Assembly: GCF_020379485.1 (NCBI RefSeq) | Contig: NW_026014799.1 | Location: 56,001-120,000, forward strand | Length of the DNA: 64,000 nucleotides | Source of the DNA: Brassica napus | Taxonomy: Eukaryota > Streptophyta > Magnoliopsida > Brassicales > Brassicaceae | Direction of reading: 5' to 3' | Shown here: positions 24,808 through 38,400 of the stretch, piece by piece | Numbering within the stretch: position 1 is the first letter of the stretch | Layout of the letters: each line of letters starts with the position of its first letter | Position numbers and translations under genes: made by a program | The notes under the pieces: model-generated | The model's input: only the letters and a program-made list of their open reading frames with translations | Database searches by the model: none | Told to the model about the DNA's origin: nothing

Positions 24808-26394
24808 CCTGTGTGTGTGCTGACGGACACACACAGACACGAACGGACAACCACAGACATCATGTATGTGCTGACGGACAGCCACGGACGTCTTGTGTGT
24901 GCTGGCGAACACCCACTGACGTCCTGTGTGTACTGAACAGACAACCCACGTGGGCCAAAATCACCCAAACAATCCACGGGAAGGGCCAGCGTGCTGAGTC
25001 CAAGGATCAACGTGCTGATATGTGTACTGATGGACAGCCACGGACGTCTTGTGTGTGCTGACGGACACACACGAACACACACAGACAGCCACAGACGTCA
25101 TGTGTGTGCTGACGGTCACACACGAACGTTTTGTTTGTGCTGACGGACACCCACGGACGTCCTGTGTGTGCTGACGGACACACACAGACACACACGAACA
25201 GCAACGGACGTCCTGTGTGTGCTGACGGACAGCCACGGACGTCATGTGTGTGCTGGCAGACACCCACGGACGTCCTGTGTGTACTGAACAAACAGCCCAC
25301 GTGGGCAAAAATCACCCAAACAGTCCACGGGAAGGGCCAGCGTGCTGATTCCAAGGACAAACGTGCTGATATGTGTACTGATGGACAGCCACGAACGTCC
25401 TGTGTGTGCTGACGGACACACACGGACACAGACGGACAGCCACGGATGTCCTGTGTGTGCTGACGGACACACACGGACGTCCTGTTTGTGCTGATGGACA
25501 CCCTCGGACGTCCTGTGTGTGCTGACGAACACACACGGACACACACGGACAGCCACGGACGTCCTGTGTGTGCTGACGGACACACACATACACGAACAGA
25601 CAACCACAAACATCCTGTGTGTGTTGACAGACAGCCACAGACGTCTTGTGTGTGCTGGCGAACACTCACTGACGTCCTGTGTGTAATGAACAGACAACCC
25701 ACGTGGGCCAAAATCACCCAAACAATCCACGGGAAGGGCCAGCGTGCTGAGTCCAAGGACCAACGTGCTGATATGTGTACTGATGGACAGCCACGGAAGT
25801 CTTGTGTGTGCTGACGGACACACACAGACACACACAGACAGCCACAGACATCATGTGTGTGCTGACGGACACACACGAACATTTTGTTTGTGCTGACGGA
25901 CACACATAGACAGCCACGGTTGTCCTGTGTGTGCTGACGGATACACACGGACGTCCTGTGTGTCCTGACGGACACCCACGGATGTCCTGTGTGTACTGAA
26001 CAGACAGCCCACGTGGGCCAAAATCACCCGAACAGTCCACGGGAAGGGCCAGCGTGCTGAGTCCAAGGACCAGCGTGCTGATATGTGTATTGATGGACTA
26101 CCACGGATGTCCTGTGTGTGCTGACGGACACACACAGACAGCCACAGACGTCCTGTGTGTGCTGATGGACAGCCACGGACGTCATGTTTATGCTGACGGA
26201 CACCCACAGACGTCCTTTGTGTGCTGATGGACACACATGGACAGCCACGCACATCCTGTGTGTGCTGACGGACAGCCATGGACGTCCTGTGTGTGCTGGC
26301 GGACAGCCACGGACGTCCTATGTGTACTGAACAGACAGCCCATTTGGGCCAAAATCACCCAAACAGTCCACGAAAAGGGCCAGCGTGCTGAGTC

Positions 26395-28322
26395 TGTAAG
26401 ACCCGAACCTGACCCTTAGGTCCCACTAGGTCCGTGCCTTACCTAAACCATGGTTCTAAGTTCCATCAGTTTTAAAGTTCCATATTCACTAAGTCATTTT
26501 CGAAATCTTGAGGTTCATTCAATCAATGCACGACCAGATAGACAAGAGAAAACATTCATTGTATAAATATAAACATGTGATCCATACAATCAGTCAGTTG
26601 CACAATAGGCTAAGTCATAAGTCATAATACAATACTATCCCATAACCCACACATCCATCCACAGCTAAGTCCTCACGGTTCCTTGGCCTTGCCACGGTCC
26701 TGGTCCGATCCTGAAACCACAACACACACACAACACAACAACATAAGTACATAACAAACCGATACCCTAGTAAGCTCATCTAACATTGCATGGTTTGGTT
26801 CCCTTAAACTAAGTTCTCTAAGCTAACCGATCAGTCAACAAAGCACTCGGCCATACTCAGGACATCAACTAAGACATCCCAAACAACCATTTAACACACG
26901 GCCAGACTGATCCAATGTGATCTAACCCATCAATCACACTGAACCACAAACGACCAAGGCTAAATCCCATTTCTGGCCATTTTTAATACATCTCCAAAAA
27001 CTAAATAAAATTCATGACAATTACTGATAATTCCCAACTAAGAAGAATCCACAATCAGATTAGACAGAACCGGCCTCCTTCACCTAGAACTCGGCCAAAT
27101 TCCACTAAACCGGCCATAACTGACCACCATCAAATCGGACTGATAAATCCAATTAGAAACCATGATAATTCATGATAAATCATCACTAAGAACAATCCAT
27201 GGTCGGATCCCAATAATCCCTTCAGGAACTATGAGATCTCAACACACCAGCCCAACCAAGGCCATGGAGGGTTTCTGGGTACCGACCAAGACCATGGCTC
27301 AGTCAGAACGTGTCTGAATCATCCAACACATTCAGAACATAGAAGAGATGAAGTAGAATAGTAAGGGAAAAGGAAGAGATGGGTCTGGTCCAACCAATCC
27401 GACCACAGCCTACACGGAATTCCACCGCGGCCATGGTAGGATGGTTCGGTCCATCCCACTCACCTTGGGCGTGCGCTCAGGAGTGCTCAAGCCCTTCTCC
27501 AGATCCTTCTCCTTGCCTCTGGTTGCCATCACCAAATGCTCTCCTCTTCCCACAGACCAACTTCTGGTCGGAGTCCGATCACCACCACCCACAGTCTCGG
27601 TTTGGCCGGCCTTCTTCTCTCTTTCTCTCTTTCTTTCTGTCACGATTTTGGCAGAGTTTTCCCTAAGGAATTTGATGCCATTTTCGACACCCAAGTGTCT
27701 GTATTTATAGAGAAAGGTCGGCCAATAACTGCCTGGGCGGACAGTTGCAACCGGTTGGAAGGGAAAAGACACAAACTGCCCAATTCCCACCTTTTCGCCC
27801 ATCAACCGTCCAACTGCTCCCTTTGGCGTGTGGGCTGTCTGGAAATAGGCCCAATGCCTCAATCTGCATCCCAAGTACATCCACCAAGACCCACGGACCC
27901 AATAAAGACCCATAGGCCCTTAGTGGTTCAGCCACCACCCAGCCGGACCCTTGACCGCCCATGGACCGGCAACACTGGCCCGGACCATAACACTCCACCC
28001 AGCTGAGTTGAGCTGAGTGCCAGCTTCCCCAGCTGAGGGAGCTAGTGATCCAGCTACTGGAGCTGACCCAAGCTAGTGTGAGCTACACTAAGCTTGTCCT
28101 AGCTGACTGAGCTGCTTCCCATCATCGTCCAGCTGCCTTAGAACTCATCCAGCTCTTATTTCCTTGTCTCCATCCGATTCTGGTCAAGTCTCAGCATACT
28201 GATGCACTTAACCATCCATTCCAGCCATGATACGCTTGTCTTTAGGTCTTACGACCTGACTAGCACGTCTCCCCGTACCATGGCTGTGCCCGAAGGCTCT
28301 ATCTAGAATCAGGGACATGACA
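26395..28322 (-). repeat. Tekay-2 3' LTR (left copy)
   Basis: 1928 bp; on the plus strand it reads TGTAAGACCC...GACATGACA. On the minus strand it carries a TATAAATA box at 27702-27709 and a copy of the split small ORF (ATG at 27529-27527, donor after 27464, acceptor ending 26711, stop 26617-26615). Confidence 0.95.
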
Positions 28323-31300
28323 AGTCTCCCCCACTTGAGATGGATTCGTCCTCGAATCCAAGTCTAGACTTGTCTCCATCATAAACTGACCATACCACTC
28401 TGGATAGTCAGCTTTCATTCTCATCTCGGTTTCCCAAGTGACTTGTTCTTGCCCACTGCATTCCCACACGACTTTGACCATTTGAATGGTCTTGTTCCTC
28501 ATTGCTTTTTCCATCCTGTCTACAATCCGAACCGGCCTTGTCTCCAAGGTGAGGTTCGTGCCTAGATCAGATGGAATTTCCGGTATCACAATGTCTTGAT
28601 CTGAAAGACATTTTCTCAATTGAGACACATGGAATACATTATGAAATGCTTCCATCTCAGTTGGTAGGTTAAGCTTGTAAGCCACCGAACCAACTCTCTC
28701 AATGATCCGGAATGGACCCAAGTACCTTGGATCCAACTTCCCTCGGCCAGAAACCCTTTTCCGACCTCTGAAAGTAATCATCTTGAGGTAGACCATGTCG
28801 TCCACCTCAAACTCAACATGTTTCCTTCTCTTATCCGCATAAGACTTGTGACGGTCCTGTGCCTCCTTCATCTTGTCACGGATGAACTTAATCTTCTCCG
28901 TGGTCTCCTCCACTATCTCAGGTCCTATCATGCTGCGCTCCCCCACTTGGGTCCAGCATAATGGTGTCCTGCAGGGCCGTCCGTACAAAGCTTCGTAGGG
29001 CGACATCCCAATACTGGTATGGAAGCTGTTGTTGTAAGCAAACTCTACCAATGGCAAGTGTCTTTCCCAGGAATTTCCCCAGTCCAAGACACAAGCCCTT
29101 AACATGTCTTCCAACGTCTGGATGGTTCTTTCAGACTGACCATCCGTTTGGGGGTGATAGGCTGTGCTCATGTGCACTCTTGTTCCCAAGGCCTTTTGGA
29201 AAGCCTTCCAGAAATAAGAAGTGAACCGAGGGTCCCTATCCGACACAATACTGGCTGGTACACCATGCAGGCGTACCACCTGATCCATGTAAATCTGTAC
29301 CAAGGGCTCCACACCATCAGTCTTCTTGATTGGTATGAACAGAGCTGACTTGGTCAGACGATCCACCACTACCCAAACCGAATCCTTTCTATTCCTGGTC
29401 ATGGGAAAACCTGACACAAAGTCCATGGTGATGTGATCCCACTTCCATTCTGGAATAGGTAGATTCTGGAGTAATCCACTGGGTACTTGGTGCTCAGCCT
29501 TGACGAGTTGGCAAGTAGGACACTTAGCCACCCACTCGGCCACATCCGTCTTCATACGGATCCAATGATAGTACCTCTTGATATCCTTGTACATCTTGTT
29601 CAGTCCCGGGTGCACAGAGAACTTAGACTTATGAGACTGACTCATAATCTCTTCCTTTAGTTCCCTTACATTCGGAACACTGATCCTCCCATGGACCAAA
29701 ATCGTACCATCACTCGCAACCTGGTACTCGGTTTTATCATTCAGAGCAACCTTCTGGAGGTTCTCATCCAAGCTTTGTGCTTGCCTGATCCTGGTAAGGA
29801 GATCAGCCTGGTTCACTGCTTCTAAACCCAACGGCTCGTCCTCGCTGGCCAGTGTGTTTAAATGCAATGTCCTAACCATCCCTTCCAGCACCTCTGCTTC
29901 CCTCTCGGCTGATACCTCAGCTCTCCTACGGCTTAAGGCATCGGCCACTAGGTTTGCTTTACCTGGATGGTAAGCAATATCCAGATCATAATCGGCCACG
30001 AACTCCATCCATCTCCTTTGCCTCAAATTCAACTCAGGTTGAGTGAATATATACTTGAGACTCTTGTGGTCGGTCAAAATCTGAACCTTGGCACCATACA
30101 AGTATGATCGCCATATCTTGAGGGCGAACACCACTGCGGCCATCTCAAGGTCGTGGGTTGGATAGTTCCCCTCATGCTTCCTCAACTGCCTAGAGGCATA
30201 AGCGATGACCTTCCCATGTTGGGTTAATACACATCCTAATCCGGTTATGGAGGCGTCTGTGTAAACCACATATGGTTGGTCTGCCTCTGGCAACACCAAT
30301 ACCGGTGCACTTGTCAACATGTGCTTAAGTGCAGAGAAACATTCCTCACATTTCTCAGACCATACAAACCTCACGTCTTTCCCAGTCAGTTGTGTCATAG
30401 GTTGAGCCAAGCTGGCAAACCCCTTGACAAACTTCCTGTAATAACCGGCCAGACCTAGAAAGCTCCTGACTTCAGTTGCACTCTTAGGTCTAGGCCATTC
30501 TTGTATGGCCTTAATCTTTTCCGGGTCCACGGAGACACCTTGGTCGGATACAATGTGACCCAGGAACCCAACACTTCTTTGCCAAAAACTGCACTTGCTC
30601 AATTTGGCATAGAGCTGTTGTTCCCTCAATCGTCCCAACACTGCTCTTAGATGTCTCTCATGATCCTCTTTGGTCTTGGAGTAGACCAAGATATCATCAA
30701 TGAAGATGATTACAAACTCATCCAGGAAATCCCTGAATATGCTGTTCATCATCTTCATGAAAGCTGCTGGTGCATTGGTTAATCCAAATGGCATGACCAC
30801 AAACTCATAGTGGCCATACCTGGTTCGGAAGGCTGTCTTCCTTACATCATTTGGTTCAATGGGAATCTGATGATACCCTGAAGCCAAATCGATTTTAGAA
30901 AACCATTTTGCACCCTTGAGCTGATCCAACAACTCATCTATCCGAGGCAATGGGTACTTGTTCTTCACAGTCACCCGGTTTAACCCTCGATAGTCAATAC
31001 ACAATCTGAAGCTACCATCCTTCTTCTTCACAAAGAGGACTGGTGCTCCCCAGGGTGACACACTAGGCCGTATGAAACCCTTATCCAGCAACTCTTCAAG
31101 TTGCTTCTTAAGCTCGGCCATCTCGGCAGGAGCCATTCTGTAGGGACTTTTGGATAATGGGGCCGTCCCTGGTTCGAGTTCTATTATGAATGGATCCAAC
31201 CTATCAGGGGGAATGCCCTGTAGCGCCCTAAACACATCCTGGAACTCACCAACCAGCGGTATTCCCTCCGGGTCACCACCCCCTACGACCTCCTTAGTGG

Positions 31301-31747
31301 CGATTGTGGCCAGATAAGCCTCACAACCCTTCCTCAGCATCCTCTCAACATGGATAGCTGACACCACCAAGCATCCAGAGATCGGACGTATACCTTGGAA
31401 CCTGATCGGAGCCCCACACCCACTCTCAAAAAGCACACGCCCCCGGTGACAGTCAAGAGTGGCCCGATACTTTCCAAGCCAGTCCATACCCAAGATCACC
31501 TCGTGATTCTTTAGGTGGACTACCACAAGATCCACAGGCATGACCCTGTCCTGGATCATTACTGGGACGTCCTGAATCACCCCTAGCGAATGCATCACTT
31601 GCCCACCGGCCGCATTCACTACCCCAGGACAATCCCCCGTTCCCAACTGGAACAACCCCTTTCCGAGCATCCCTGGACTCACAAAACTATGTGTAGCTCC
31701 AGTATCGAAAAGTACATGTGTTTCCACACCACCAATACTTAGGGTCC
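28299..31747 (-). CDS. pol: Tekay-2 Pol: protease, RT, RNase H, integrase, chromodomain
   Basis: Intact frame of about 1148 codons, read leftward. Protease DTGATHSF lies near 31705. RT catalytic FIDDILVYS has its Asp codons at 30698-30693. RNase H has YTDAS and TDHKSLK. The integrase finger (HKSKF..HPG..CPTCQ) is followed by the DDE core ([27 protein letters not shown]). A chromodomain-like end ([16 protein letters not shown]) suggests targeting to heterochromatin. No ATG begins the frame, and it is offset by one base from gag; the 91-bp proposed intron corrects exactly this offset. The stop lies inside the 3' LTR. Confidence 0.95.
28323..28335 (-). other. Tekay-2 polypurine tract
   Basis: AGTGGGGGAGACT on the minus strand, next to the 3' LTR; identical to the Tekay-1 tract. 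Confidence 0.9.
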
Positions 31748-31838
31748 CTACACATGACCCAAACTAAGTATCTAACCGTCCTAGGTTCCATACCATGCAA
31801 TTCTACTGAATTGGAAAGAATAAGATCAGACACATTAC
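31748..31838 (-). other. Putative gag-pol intron (Tekay-2, 91 bp)
   Basis: On the minus strand: donor ACTG|GTAATG at 31838, acceptor CATGTGTAG|GGACC ending at 31748. Gag and pol are in different frames, and removing 91 bp joins them as ..[12 protein letters not shown]... A CTTAG sequence 17 nt before the acceptor could be the branch site. Unspliced, Gag reads on in its own frame to a stop at 31687. Confidence 0.68.
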
Positions 31839-33390
31839 CAGTGATCGCGAGGAATGGTCCAGCCTTGTCCTCATCCTTGGACAGCTCATAGACGCGGGGT
31901 GCAGAGGTCTGACCGCGGTTCTGGTCTGGCTTGTTGCCCTCACCACGGCCCTTGCTCGACCCGGCTGCTAACTTGGGACAATCCTTACGGAGATGTCCCT
32001 TCTTCCCACAGTAGTGGCAAGTCCTGGTATCACCACCAGCTCCTTGCTCCTGTCTAGGACAGTCCCGAGCTGAGTGATCCATCTTACCACATCGAAGACA
32101 AGCTCCCATTGCTCTCCAACATTCACCTCCATGGTGTCGGCCACACTTGGGACACACAGGCCTACCACTTGAGGTTTTACCCTCTTCAGCCTGGTCCCTT
32201 TTCCTCTTCCGGTCACCACTCTGGCTTGAAGCCACCACCACACTTTTGACCTTCTGCTTATGCTCATCCGCAAGGTTGACCTCAAGCAAGGCCATCCTCT
32301 CAACCAGCTCAGACACAGTGGAGAAGGTACGGACTGAGCAATAGGTCCGGAGTTCAGCCCTAAGGCCTCTGATGAACCGGCGAACCTGAACTGCCTCGTC
32401 CTCCAACTCCTTACCCACATAGCGCCTGAGTCGGTTGAACTCTTCTTCGTACTCACGTACCGTCCTGCGTCCCTGAACCAAGTCCAGGAACTTAGCTTCC
32501 AAACGGTCCCATGCCTCAGCTGGGAAGTACTTGTGGTTGAACTCAACCTCAAAGTCCTCAAAGCGCTCTATGGTACCATTGGTGCGCTTGTCAAGAGCCA
32601 ACCACCAGTTGTGGGCATCTCCCTCCAAGAAGTGAACCGCAATGTCCTTCTGGTAGTCCTCTGGGCAGCGGCTTGAGCTGAAGTTACGAGCCAACCTGCT
32701 CCTCCACTCATCCGCCTCAAGAGGGTCAACACTTCCAGCAAAGTGTTTAGTGCCCATACGAGTGATGTGCTCCAGCACCTTCAAGTAATCCACCTTCCTG
32801 GTCGCCCTAGCTGGGGGGTCAATCTCAATCACCTCAGCTTCCTGTTCCCCATGAACCGGAGCTGCTCCACCAGCTACCGGAGCTGCTGCTGCTCGGCCAG
32901 CCTGCTGGTTCCTTATAGGAATAGCAGTATGAGTCGGTATGTCCTGACCCAAAGGTGTAAACGCCTGAGTCAAAGCCAACATTTGAGTACTCATAGCTCT
33001 CATGACCTCCAGAACCTCATGCATGGATGGTTCCGCAGCCTGGTTCACCGGACCAGCTGCCCTGCCGTCCGCAGCCCCATTACGGTCACCAAGACGGCCA
33101 GTCTGTGAAGATTCGCCTTCACCTTCCAGCCCATCCTGTTGCTGCCGTCCATTCCCATCAGCTCCATTAGCTCCATCAGCTCGTTCTGGCTCATGTTCCA
33201 GCTGGAACTCAGCTCCATCCACACGAACCTCAGTAGGGTTGAGCTGAACCGAAGGCAATCCAGTCCCAACATTAACCCCATCCGCTTGGATTGGCAATGT
33301 TGCGGCCAGATTCACATCATCTGCACCCACTGGACCGGATGCCCCAGCTCCATCCTTACCCTTCCGAGATCTGGACTTGCTTTTTCCACC
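31839..33390 (-). CDS. gag: Tekay-2 Gag (start codon probably 33492-33490, spliced)
   Basis: About 518 codons from GGT at 33390, with the ATG supplied by a leader exon. A basic start (GGKSKSRSRKGK) precedes a long Ala/Gly/Glu-rich linker, then the Gag domain (KHFAGSVDPLEADEW to RRFIRGLRAELRTYC, about 32750-32340). Three zinc knuckles follow (about 32160-31970): one variant (CPKCGRHHGGEC) and two canonical (CLRCGKMDHSARDC, CHYCGKKGHLRKDC). In frame with 33390 the upstream sequence has no ATG; an out-of-frame ATG near 33407 meets a stop at once, which supports the splice model. Confidence 0.87.
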
Positions 33391-33489
33391 CTTGGGATTC
33401 AACACATGTAAACAATCATGTCAGCTCACATGATATAACAAAATAAATCACAACAATCCCTAAGGCTAAGCAAAACGACCAGACCTTAC
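33391..33489 (-). other. Putative leader intron after the gag start codon (Tekay-2)
   Basis: 99 bp on the minus strand: ATG|GTAAGG (ATG 33492-33490) to AATCCCAAG|GGTGG. Removal joins the ATG to the gag frame in phase 0. Confidence 0.6.
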
Positions 33490-33552
33490 CATGAGAACCA
33501 GCCGGATGTGTGGTGACTAACCCAAACCCAAACAAATCCTAGAATCAACTCC

Positions 33553-33564
33553 GCTCTGATACCA
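33553..33564 (-). other. Tekay-2 primer binding site
   Basis: TGGTATCAGAGC on the minus strand, three bases inside the 5' LTR boundary at 33568; initiator tRNA-Met type. Confidence 0.93.
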
Positions 33565-33567
33565 ACT

Positions 33568-35495
33568 TGTAAGACCCGAACCTGACCCTTAGGTCCCACT
33601 AGGTCCGTGCCTTACCTAAACCATGGTTCTAAGTTCCATCAGTTTTAAAGTTCCATATTCACTAAGTCATTTTCGAAATCTTGAGGTTCATTCAATCAAT
33701 GCACGACCAGATAGACAAGAGAAAACATTCATTGTATAAATATAAACATGTGATCCATACAATCAGTCAGTTGCACAATAGGCTAAGTCATAAGTCATAA
33801 TACAATACTATCCCATAACCCACACATCCATCCACAGCTAAGTCCTCACGGTTCCTTGGCCTTGCCACGGTCCTGGTCCGATCCTGAAACCACAACACAC
33901 ACACAACACAACAACATAAGTACATAACAAACCGATACCCTAGTAAGCTCATCTAACATTGCATGGTTTGGTTCCCTTAAACTAAGTTCTCTAAGCTAAC
34001 CGATCAGTCAACAAAGCACTCGGCCATACTCAGGACATCAACTAAGACATCCCAAACAACCATTTAACACACGGCCAGACTGATCCAATGTGATCTAACC
34101 CATCAATCACACTGAACCACAAACGACCAAGGCTAAATCCCATTTCTGGCCATTTTTAATACATCTCCAAAAACTAAATAAAATTCATGACAATTACTGA
34201 TAATTCCCAACTAAGAAGAATCCACAATCAGATTAGACAGAACCGGCCTCCTTCACCTAGAACTCGGCCAAATTCCACTAAACCGGCCATAACTGACCAC
34301 CATCAAATCGGACTGATAAATCCAATTAGAAACCATGATAATTCATGATAAATCATCACTAAGAACAATCCATGGTCGGATCCCAATAATCCCTTCAGGA
34401 ACTATGAGATCTCAACACACCAGCCCAACCAAGGCCATGGAGGGTTTCTGGGTACCGACCAAGACCATGGCTCAGTCAGAACGTGTCTGAATCATCCAAC
34501 ACATTCAGAACATAGAAGAGATGAAGTAGAATAGTAAGGGAAAAGGAAGAGATGGGTCTGGTCCAACCAATCCGACCACAGCCTACACGGAATTCCACCG
34601 CGGCCATGGTAGGATGGTTCGGTCCATCCCACTCACCTTGGGCGTGCGCTCAGGAGTGCTCAAGCCCTTCTCCAGATCCTTCTCCTTGCCTCTGGTTGCC
34701 ATCACCAAATGCTCTCCTCTTCCCACAGACCAACTTCTGGTCGGAGTCCGATCACCACCACCCACAGTCTCGGTTTGGCCGGCCTTCTTCTCTCTTTCTC
34801 TCTTTCTTTCTGTCACGATTTTGGCAGAGTTTTCCCTAAGGAATTTGATGCCATTTTCGACACCCAAGTGTCTGTATTTATAGAGAAAGGTCGGCCAATA
34901 ACTGCCTGGGCGGACAGTTGCAACCGGTTGGAAGGGAAAAGACACAAACTGCCCAATTCCCACCTTTTCGCCCATCAACCGTCCAACTGCTCCCTTTGGC
35001 GTGTGGGCTGTCTGGAAATAGGCCCAATGCCTCAATCTGCATCCCAAGTACATCCACCAAGACCCACGGACCCAATAAAGACCCATAGGCCCTTAGTGGT
35101 TCAGCCACCACCCAGCCGGACCCTTGACCGCCCATGGACCGGCAACACTGGCCCGGACCATAACACTCCACCCAGCTGAGTTGAGCTGAGTGCCAGCTTC
35201 CCCAGCTGAGGGAGCTAGTGATCCAGCTACTGGAGCTGACCCAAGCTAGTGTGAGCTACACTAAGCTTGTCCTAGCTGACTGAGCTGCTTCCCATCATCG
35301 TCCAGCTGCCTTAGAACTCATCCAGCTCTTATTTCCTTGTCTCCATCCGATTCTGGTCAAGTCTCAGCATACTGATGCACTTAACCATCCATTCCAGCCA
35401 TGATACGCTTGTCTTTAGGTCTTACGACCTGACTAGCACGTCTCCCCGTACCATGGCTGTGCCCGAAGGCTCTATCTAGAATCAGGGACATGACA
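33568..35495 (-). repeat. Tekay-2 5' LTR (right copy)
   Basis: 1928 bp, matching the left LTR at a constant 7173-bp offset. TATAAATA on the minus strand at 34875-34882 is the probable Pol II promoter. Downstream lie the small ORF and its donor. Confidence 0.95.
33788..34702 (-). CDS. Small LTR ORF split by a putative intron (Tekay-2)
   Basis: Exon 1 is 34702-34637 on the minus strand: 22 codons, Lys/Glu-rich, ending PERTPK at donor AAG|GTGAGT. The putative intron is 34636-33884 (753 bp), ending TGTGGTTTCAG. Exon 2 begins DRTRTVARPRNRED and ends at TGA (33790-33788), giving 53 codons in total. It lies about 175 bp downstream of the TATA box, so it is probably the first ORF of the genomic transcript. 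The intron length differs from Tekay-1 (460 bp) and Tekay-3 (938 bp), while the junction phase and the residues next to it are kept. Function unknown. Confidence 0.52.
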
Positions 35496-38400
35496 GAGTC
35501 CAAGGACCAACGTGCTGATATGTGTATTGATGGACTGCCACGGATGTCCTGTGTGTGCTGACGGACACACACGGACACACACAGACAGCCACAGACGTCA
35601 TGTGTGTGCCAACGGACACACACGGATGTCATGTTTATGCTGACGGACACCCACAGACATCCTTTGTGTGCTGATGGACACACATGGACAGCCACGCACG
35701 TCCTGTGTGTGCTGACGGACAGCCACTGACAGCCATGGACGTCCTGTGTGTGCTGGCGGACACCCACGGACGTCCTGTGTGTACCGAACAGACAGCCCAC
35801 GTGGGCCAAAATCAGCCAAACAGTCCACGGAAAGGGCCAGCGTGCTGAGTCCAACGACCAACGTGATGATATGTGTACTGATGGACAGCCACGAACGTCC
35901 TGTATGTGCTGACGGACACACACGGACAGCCACGGACGTCCTGTGTGTGCTGACGGACACACACGGACAGCCACAGACGTCCTGTATGTGCTGACGAACA
36001 CACACGAACGTCCTGTTTTTGCTGACGAACACACACGGACGTCCTGTTTGTGCTGACGGACACACACGGACGTCCTGTTTGTGCTGACGGACACACACGG
36101 ACGTCCTGTTTGTGCTGACGGACACACACGGACGTCCTATGTGTGCTGACGGACACACAAACGTCCTGTTTGTGCTGACGGACACACACAGACGTCCTAT
36201 GTGTGCTGACGGACATACACGGACACACACAGACAGCCACGGACGTCCTGTTTGTGCTGACGGACACACACTGACGTCCTGTGTGTGCTGACGGACACCC
36301 ACGGACATCCTGTGTGTACTGAACAGACAGCCCACGTGGGCCAAAATCACCCGAACAGTCCACAGGAAGGGCCAGCGTGCTTAGTCCAAGGACCAGCGTG
36401 CTGATATGTGTACTAATGGACAGCCACATACGTCCTGTGTGTGTGCTGACGGACAGCCACAGACGTCTTGTGTGTGCTGGCAAACACCCACTGACGTCCT
36501 GTGTGTACTGAACAGATAACCCACTTGGGCCAAAATCACCCAAACAATCCACGGGAAGGGCCAGCGTGCTGAGTCCAAGGACCAACGTGCTGATATGTGT
36601 ACTGATGGACAGCCACGGACGTCTTGTGTGTGCTGACGGACACACACGGACCCACACAGACAGCCACAGACGTCATGTTTGTGCTGACAGACACATACGA
36701 ACGTTTTTTTTGTGCTGACGGACACCCACGGACGTCCTGTGTGTGCTGACAGACACACACGGACACACACGGACACAGACGAACAGCAACAGACGTCCTG
36801 TGTGTGCTGACAGACAGCCACAGACAGCCACAGACGTCCTGTGTGTGCTGGCGGACACCCACGGACGTCCTGTGTGTACTGAAAAAATAGCCCACGTGGT
36901 CCAAAATCACCCAAACAGTCCACGGGAAGGGCCAGCGTGCTGATTCCAAGGACAAACGTGCTGATATGTGTACTGATGGACAGCCACTAACGTCCGGTGT
37001 GTGCTGACGGACACACACGGACACAGACGGACAGCCACAGACGTCCTGTGTGTGCTGACGGACACACACGGACGTCCTGTTTGTGCTGACGGACACCCTC
37101 GGACGTCCTGTGTGTGCTGACAAACACACACGGACGCACACGGACAGCCACAGACGTCCTGTGTGTGCTGAAGGACAGCCACAAACGTCCTGTGTGTGCT
37201 GACGGACAGCCACAGACAGCCACGGACGTCCTGTGTGTGCTGACGGACACACACAGACACGAACGGACAACCACAGACATCCTGTGTGTGCTGACGGACA
37301 GCCACAGACGTCTTGTGTGTGCTGGCTAACACCGACTGACGTTCTGTGTGTACTGAACAAACAACCCACGTGGGCCAAAATCACCCAAACAATCCAAGGG
37401 AAGGGCCAGCGTGCTGAGTCCAAGGACCAACGTGCTGATATGTGTACTGATGGACAGCCACAGACATCTTGTGTGTGCTGACGGACACACACGGACACAC
37501 ACAGACAGCCACAGACGTCGTGTGTGTGCTGACGGACACACACAAACGTTTTGTTTGTGCTGACGGACACACACAGACAGCCACGGTTGTCCTGTGTGTG
37601 CTGACGGATACACACGAACGTCCTGCGTGTCCTGACGGACACCCACGGACAGCCACAGACAGCCACGGACATCTTGTTTGTGCTGGCGGACACCCACGGA
37701 CGTCCTCTGTGTACTGAACAGACAGCCCACGTGGGCCAAAATCACCCAAACAGTCCACGGGAAGGGCCAGCGTGCTGAGTCAAGGGACCAACGTGTTGAT
37801 ATTTGTACTGGTGGACAGCCATGGACGTCATGCGTGTGCTGACGGACACACACGGACACACACGGACACACACAGGCTGCCACGGACGTCCTGTGTGTGC
37901 TGCCGGACAGCCACAGACGTCCTATATGTGCTGGCGAACACCCACGGACGTCTTGTTTGTACTGAATAGACAGCCCACGTGGGCCAAAATCACCCAAACA
38001 GTCCACAGGAAGGGTCAGCGTGCTGAGTCCAAGGACCAACGTGCAGATATGTGTACTGATGGACAGCCACAGACGTCCTGTGTGTGCTGACGGACACACA
38101 CGGACACACACGGACAGCCACAGACGTCCTGTGTTTGCTGACGGACACACACGGACGTCCTGTGTGTGCTGACGGACACCCCAGACGTCTTGTGTGTACT
38201 GAAAATACAGCCCACGTGGGCCAAAATCACCCGAACAGTCCACGGGAAGGGCCAGCGTGCAGAGTCCAAGGACCAGCGTGCTGATATGTGTACTGATGGA
38301 CAGCCACAGACGTCCTGTGTGTGCTGACGGACACACAGGACATACACAGACACACACAGTCAGCCACGTACGTCCTGTGTGTGCTGACGGACAGCCACAG

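Larger units (their letters stand above)
17115..26394. repeat. Satellite block S2 (9.3 kb, higher-order repeat)
   Basis: Largest block of the repeat family. CCCACGTGGG-marked major units alternate with runs of 31-bp minor units (for example 18340-18540, GGACGTCCTGTTTGTGCTGA repeated). Spacing of the palindrome varies from about 240 to 540 bp with the number of minor units. Two recent large tandem duplications lie inside. Reading frames up to 400 codons exist on the minus strand but only restate the repeat in three frames. It ends with GAGTC, the Tekay-2 target duplication. Confidence 0.95.
26395..35495 (-). mobile_element. Tekay-2: complete, very young Tekay/Del-like chromovirus
   Basis: 9101 bp on the minus strand with a perfect 5-bp target duplication GAGTC (26390-26394, 35496-35500). 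Both LTRs are 1928 bp and I found no difference between them. Primer site, polypurine tract, gag and pol are present and undamaged if the proposed introns are removed. Of all the elements here it is the best candidate for recent or current activity. Confidence 0.95.
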
